From: an uncultured Candidatus Saccharibacteria bacterium
GTDB taxonomy: Bacteria > Patescibacteriota > Saccharimonadia > Saccharimonadales > Saccharimonadaceae
NCBI GenBank assembly: GCA_938036625.1
Contig: CALHQH010000015.1
Coordinates: 1 to 61,676, forward strand
Length of the DNA: 61,676 bases
Direction: 5' to 3'
The notes under the pieces: model-generated
Seen by the model: the letters and a program-made list of their open reading frames with translations, nothing else
What the model was told of the DNA's origin: nothing
Database searches by the model: none
Translations under genes and position numbers: made by a program
Shown here: positions 59,321-61,676 of the stretch, piece by piece
Layout of the letters: each line of letters begins with the position of its first letter
Position numbering within the stretch: the first letter of the stretch is position 1

Positions 59321-60136
59321 ATGCATACCTATCGAGACTTTCTCACCACCACCCTCACCGCTGCCGCGAAGATTGCCGTCGCGAACTTTGGCAACCTTTC
59401 TCACTCGGTCAAGGCGGGAGATCGCAATCAAGTCCTGACAGAGACCGACCTGGAGATCGGTCATTTCCTGACGGACGCAATTCGCACAGCATACCCTGAC
59501 CATAACATTATCGATGAGGAATTGGGCTGTGTCGATAACGGGTCGCACTGCACCTGGGTGGTTGACCCGATCGATGGGACGAGCAACTTCGCAGCGGGAC
59601 TACCGCAGTATGGCATTATGCTGGGGCTGCTCGATCACGACACCCCAGTGGCTGGTGGCATTGCCCTGCCTGCCTTTAGCGAGATCTACATTGCAACCAA
59701 GGATGCAGGTGCCTGGTGTAATGGCCAGAAGATCCATGTCTCGCGTGAAACCGACCTTGCCAATAGTCTCGTCGCGTATGGTGTTGACGGTCACCCTGAG
59801 GATCCAGCCCGGACAAAGCGCGAGGCTGAGCTACTTGGTGCCATCATCCTCTCGATCCGTAATCTCCGCTCGTCTAATAGTGTCGTCGACCAAGCAATGG
59901 TTGCGAAGGGTGCCTATGGTGCCTGCGCCAACCAAACGAGCAAGATCTGGGACAACGTCGCGCAGCAGATCATTATTGAGGAGGCGGGTGGTGTCTATAC
60001 CGATATTGCCGGCAACCCCATGGATTATCACGACGCCCTAAACCGCTCTCACGAGAACTTCACCTGGCTGGCGGGAGCGCCGGAGCTGCATCGGCAGTTG
60101 GTGGGGGTGGTGGAACCTTTATTGCTTTCCTTGTGA
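59321..60136 (+). CDS. Inositol monophosphatase-family phosphatase
   Basis: A 271-residue IMPase/CysQ/SuhB-type sugar phosphatase. The metal-binding set is visible: IDEE at 64-67 and DPIDGT at 82-87, then the late KIWDNVAQQIIIEEAGG with the third Asp. The usual substrate set is inositol-1-phosphate, 3'-phosphoadenosine phosphate or fructose-1,6-bisphosphate; I cannot choose. A hairpin (GATCATA/TATGATC, 60134-60159) without T's follows. It has its own promoter. Confidence 0.92.
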   Translation: MHTYRDFLTTTLTAAAKIAVANFGNLSHSVKAGDRNQVLTETDLEIGHFLTDAIRTAYPDHNIIDEELGCVDNGSHCTWVVDPIDGTSNFAAGLPQYGIMLGLLDHDTPVAGGIALPAFSEIYIATKDAGAWCNGQKIHVSRETDLANSLVAYGVDGHPEDPARTKREAELLGAIILSIRNLRSSNSVVDQAMVAKGAYGACANQTSKIWDNVAQQIIIEEAGGVYTDIAGNPMDYHDALNRSHENFTWLAGAPELHRQLVGVVEPLLLSL

Positions 60137-60514
60137 TCATAATGTCTCTGTATGATCGTGAGTCCCAATTATGTCCGGTGAAGCTGGAGAAAATGTAATG
60201 AAGTGCGGAGTGTAAGCTGATTGCGCGAAGGCATGCTGTAAGAGATAATAGGCTAAGGATGTATCTTGGATGAGCTAGAATCGCGATGATCGACTCCAAA
60301 GCAGATGTATTCTATTTTTAATCGTAAGCCCTAAATTTCTTGATATTCCCATTATGGAGATGCCTATCCCCCGATATCTTATTCGAAGGGTGTAGGCTAC
60401 TTCTAGGGGATAAATAACAAGCTTGGAGTAGATATATAATCCTATATTTAAACTCCACTATAAAAAATCCTGCACATACAGTCGCAGGGTATTTCATTGT
60501 TCTCTACAAACGCA
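60137..60514. other. Intergenic gap between convergent genes
   Basis: A 378-base AT-rich gap. It holds the IMPase hairpin, an inverted repeat GGAGT/ACTCC around 60425-60456 and the PBP terminator. No coding frame or RNA gene seen. Confidence 0.5.
60462..60492 (-). terminator. Terminator of the PBP gene
   Basis: On the minus strand, CCTGC / GCAGG with a 10-base loop, followed by A and six T's. Confidence 0.75.
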
Positions 60515-61676
60515 CTAGCTTGTTCGCTGGCCATGAGCGGTATTTTTGTCGCTGTAGTATACACTGTCTGTCAATGTGGCAGTCACGGTGAAGTTTTTGC
60601 CAGCAGAGGAGGGTATAGAGACGTTGGTGTCGCCATCGCTGTTGACCTGGCGCGTGCCAACGAGTTGGTCACCCACCTTCACCTCCAGCTGCTGGAGTGG
60701 GTGGCTACCCTGGCGGTAGTATACCGTCGCCGATTGTCCGCTAGAGCTTACGGCGACGGAAACACTTGGCTTGGAGTCGGTACAGCGATGAGTATCGTCA
60801 TTGCTGGTTGCATCATAGCCATCTTGAGCTGAGACAGTCTCTTTGCCTGACGAGTCTTTCGACCGAGTAACAGGGATATCCACACGAGCTGACTCTGGTG
60901 TACAGTTTGTGACCTTTTTCTTAGACACCCGGTCGAATGACATTGTGTTGCTGCTGCGGTTAGAGTTTTTGTTGTAATACGATGGATAGATCTCGTTGTT
61001 AATCCGCTGAATGCCGCTTGGTGCAGAGAACCAGTCGCTGTATGATGCTTTGTGTTGACTAACGTAATATTGCGTCGCATCGGCCATGGTGTAGTCGAGC
61101 AGCATAGCGGGGATGAGCGAGTTACCGTTGCGGAGCGGTGACGTATCAGAGTTGCCCAGCCAAACCGCCATCGACAATGCTGGTGTATAGCCGACTGTCC
61201 AAATATCCTTTGCTACCACCTTGCCATTAATCTCGGAGTTTGACGTACCGGTCTTGACGGCAGTCTTTGCCTTGAGGCGGTTCATTTGTGGCATGTAGTC
61301 TTGCCCACCACCAAGGTTGGCTCGCGCACTGGAGTCGCCAAGAATGTCGTTGACGATGTAGGCAGCTTGCTGATCGATCACCTGCTTCGTAGAGGCTGTG
61401 TACTGCTTAAGGACTTGGCCAGTACTGTTGGTTACTTTGAGAACAGTTGATTGTGGGGTGTAGGTGCCCATCCGCGCCAAAGATGCGATGGCATTGACAT
61501 GGTCGACGAGGCGTGTACCGCAGCTCCCGATGGCACTCGATAGGCCAGCTTGGGCATCTGCACCCTGGGTACAGTAAGCACTGTCGCCCATCTCGCGAAT
61601 GGTCTGCCAGGTGCTGCCGCGCCTATTGCGCTCATTTTCTTGCATAGCCTTAATGGCGGGGATGTTACGCGAGCGA
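60515..61676 (-). CDS. Class A penicillin-binding protein, 3' part (cut by window edge)
   Basis: The last 380 or so residues of a peptidoglycan transpeptidase; the frame stays open to the window edge. The visible start SRNIPAIKAMQENE is the SxN motif region, and KTGTSNSEINGKVVAKDIWTVGYTPALSMAVWLGN holds the KTG motif of the active site. The catalytic SxxK and the glycosyltransferase domain lie outside the window. The C-terminal 160 residues are Ser/Thr/Asn-rich with a beta-sandwich-like end (about 290-376), as in class A PBPs of Saccharibacteria and Gram-positives. It builds the cell wall. The Met at 61645 is internal. Confidence 0.93.
   Translation of the reverse strand, partial: RSRNIPAIKAMQENERNRRGSTWQTIREMGDSAYCTQGADAQAGLSSAIGSCGTRLVDHVNAIASLARMGTYTPQSTVLKVTNSTGQVLKQYTASTKQVIDQQAAYIVNDILGDSSARANLGGGQDYMPQMNRLKAKTAVKTGTSNSEINGKVVAKDIWTVGYTPALSMAVWLGNSDTSPLRNGNSLIPAMLLDYTMADATQYYVSQHKASYSDWFSAPSGIQRINNEIYPSYYNKNSNRSSNTMSFDRVSKKKVTNCTPESARVDIPVTRSKDSSGKETVSAQDGYDATSNDDTHRCTDSKPSVSVAVSSSGQSATVYYRQGSHPLQQLEVKVGDQLVGTRQVNSDGDTNVSIPSSAGKNFTVTATLTDSVYYSDKNTAHGQRTS

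Noticed and set aside
1..61676. CRISPR arrays, insertion sequences, prophage, rRNA, tRNA and replication origin
   Set aside because: I looked for direct repeats with spacers, transposase or integrase motifs, tRNA T-loops and DnaA-box clusters and found none that I could support.

Overview
The window reads as part of the chromosome of a small-genome bacterium. The best guess is Candidate Phyla Radiation, most likely Candidatus Saccharibacteria (TM7). The reasons are short intergenic gaps, moderate GC, many small orphan membrane proteins, few biosynthetic enzymes, lysine/alanine-rich tails on housekeeping proteins, and start codons sitting just after -10 boxes. The standard code (table 11) fits, because TGA is used as a stop. 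There is no rRNA or tRNA to fix the taxon, so it remains an inference. I see no transposase, integrase, CRISPR array or phage module.

Layout. 1-2015: an ASCH-like protein and a secreted GH16 glycanase with a leucine-rich-repeat tail. 2020-4255 (minus): small membrane protein, PheS, cytidine deaminase-like and PPOX-like proteins. 4361-11890: accessory stretch with an aquaporin, two paralogous membrane-anchored alpha/beta hydrolases, a CPBP protease-PadR-DUF2812 operon, an EXLDI protein and orphans. 12006-21470: PheT, ThrE-type exporter, FKBP and thioredoxin reductase, GDPD, pyrophosphatase, Rel. 21575-26074: pilin, immunity-like protein, Rpe-like protein, UvrB, membrane HNH protein. 26181-31758: gatC-gatA-(HEPN-like)-gatB, then galU and three small envelope proteins. 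31931-38103: DnaE, a structured-looking intergenic region, SPOUT methyltransferase, PilB. 38204-44189: two large orphan proteins, malic enzyme, lipoprotein. 44370-51717: L19, small membrane proteins, an RNase HII-UPF0102 fusion, M1 aminopeptidase, secreted HNH nuclease, HAD protein. 51822-59098: NusA, then CIRCE-controlled clpC, a HExxH membrane protein, radA and a PIN-TRAM protein. 59321 to the end: inositol monophosphatase-like protein and the 3' part of a class A PBP.

How they work together. Information processing dominates: PheS/PheT, GatCAB, DnaE, UvrB, RadA, RNase HII, NusA, L19 and Rel. A second theme is the cell surface and uptake: type IV pilus parts, GH16, lipoproteins, anchored hydrolases, a secreted nuclease and PBP. 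This would suit a host-dependent cell that scavenges polymers. Stress control shows as a perfect CIRCE operator on clpC and a Rel protein.

The most notable points are the recurrent leaderless-type promoters, the RNase HII-UPF0102 fusion, the HEPN-like gene inside the gat operon, the HExxH gene between clpC and radA, and the structured region after dnaE.
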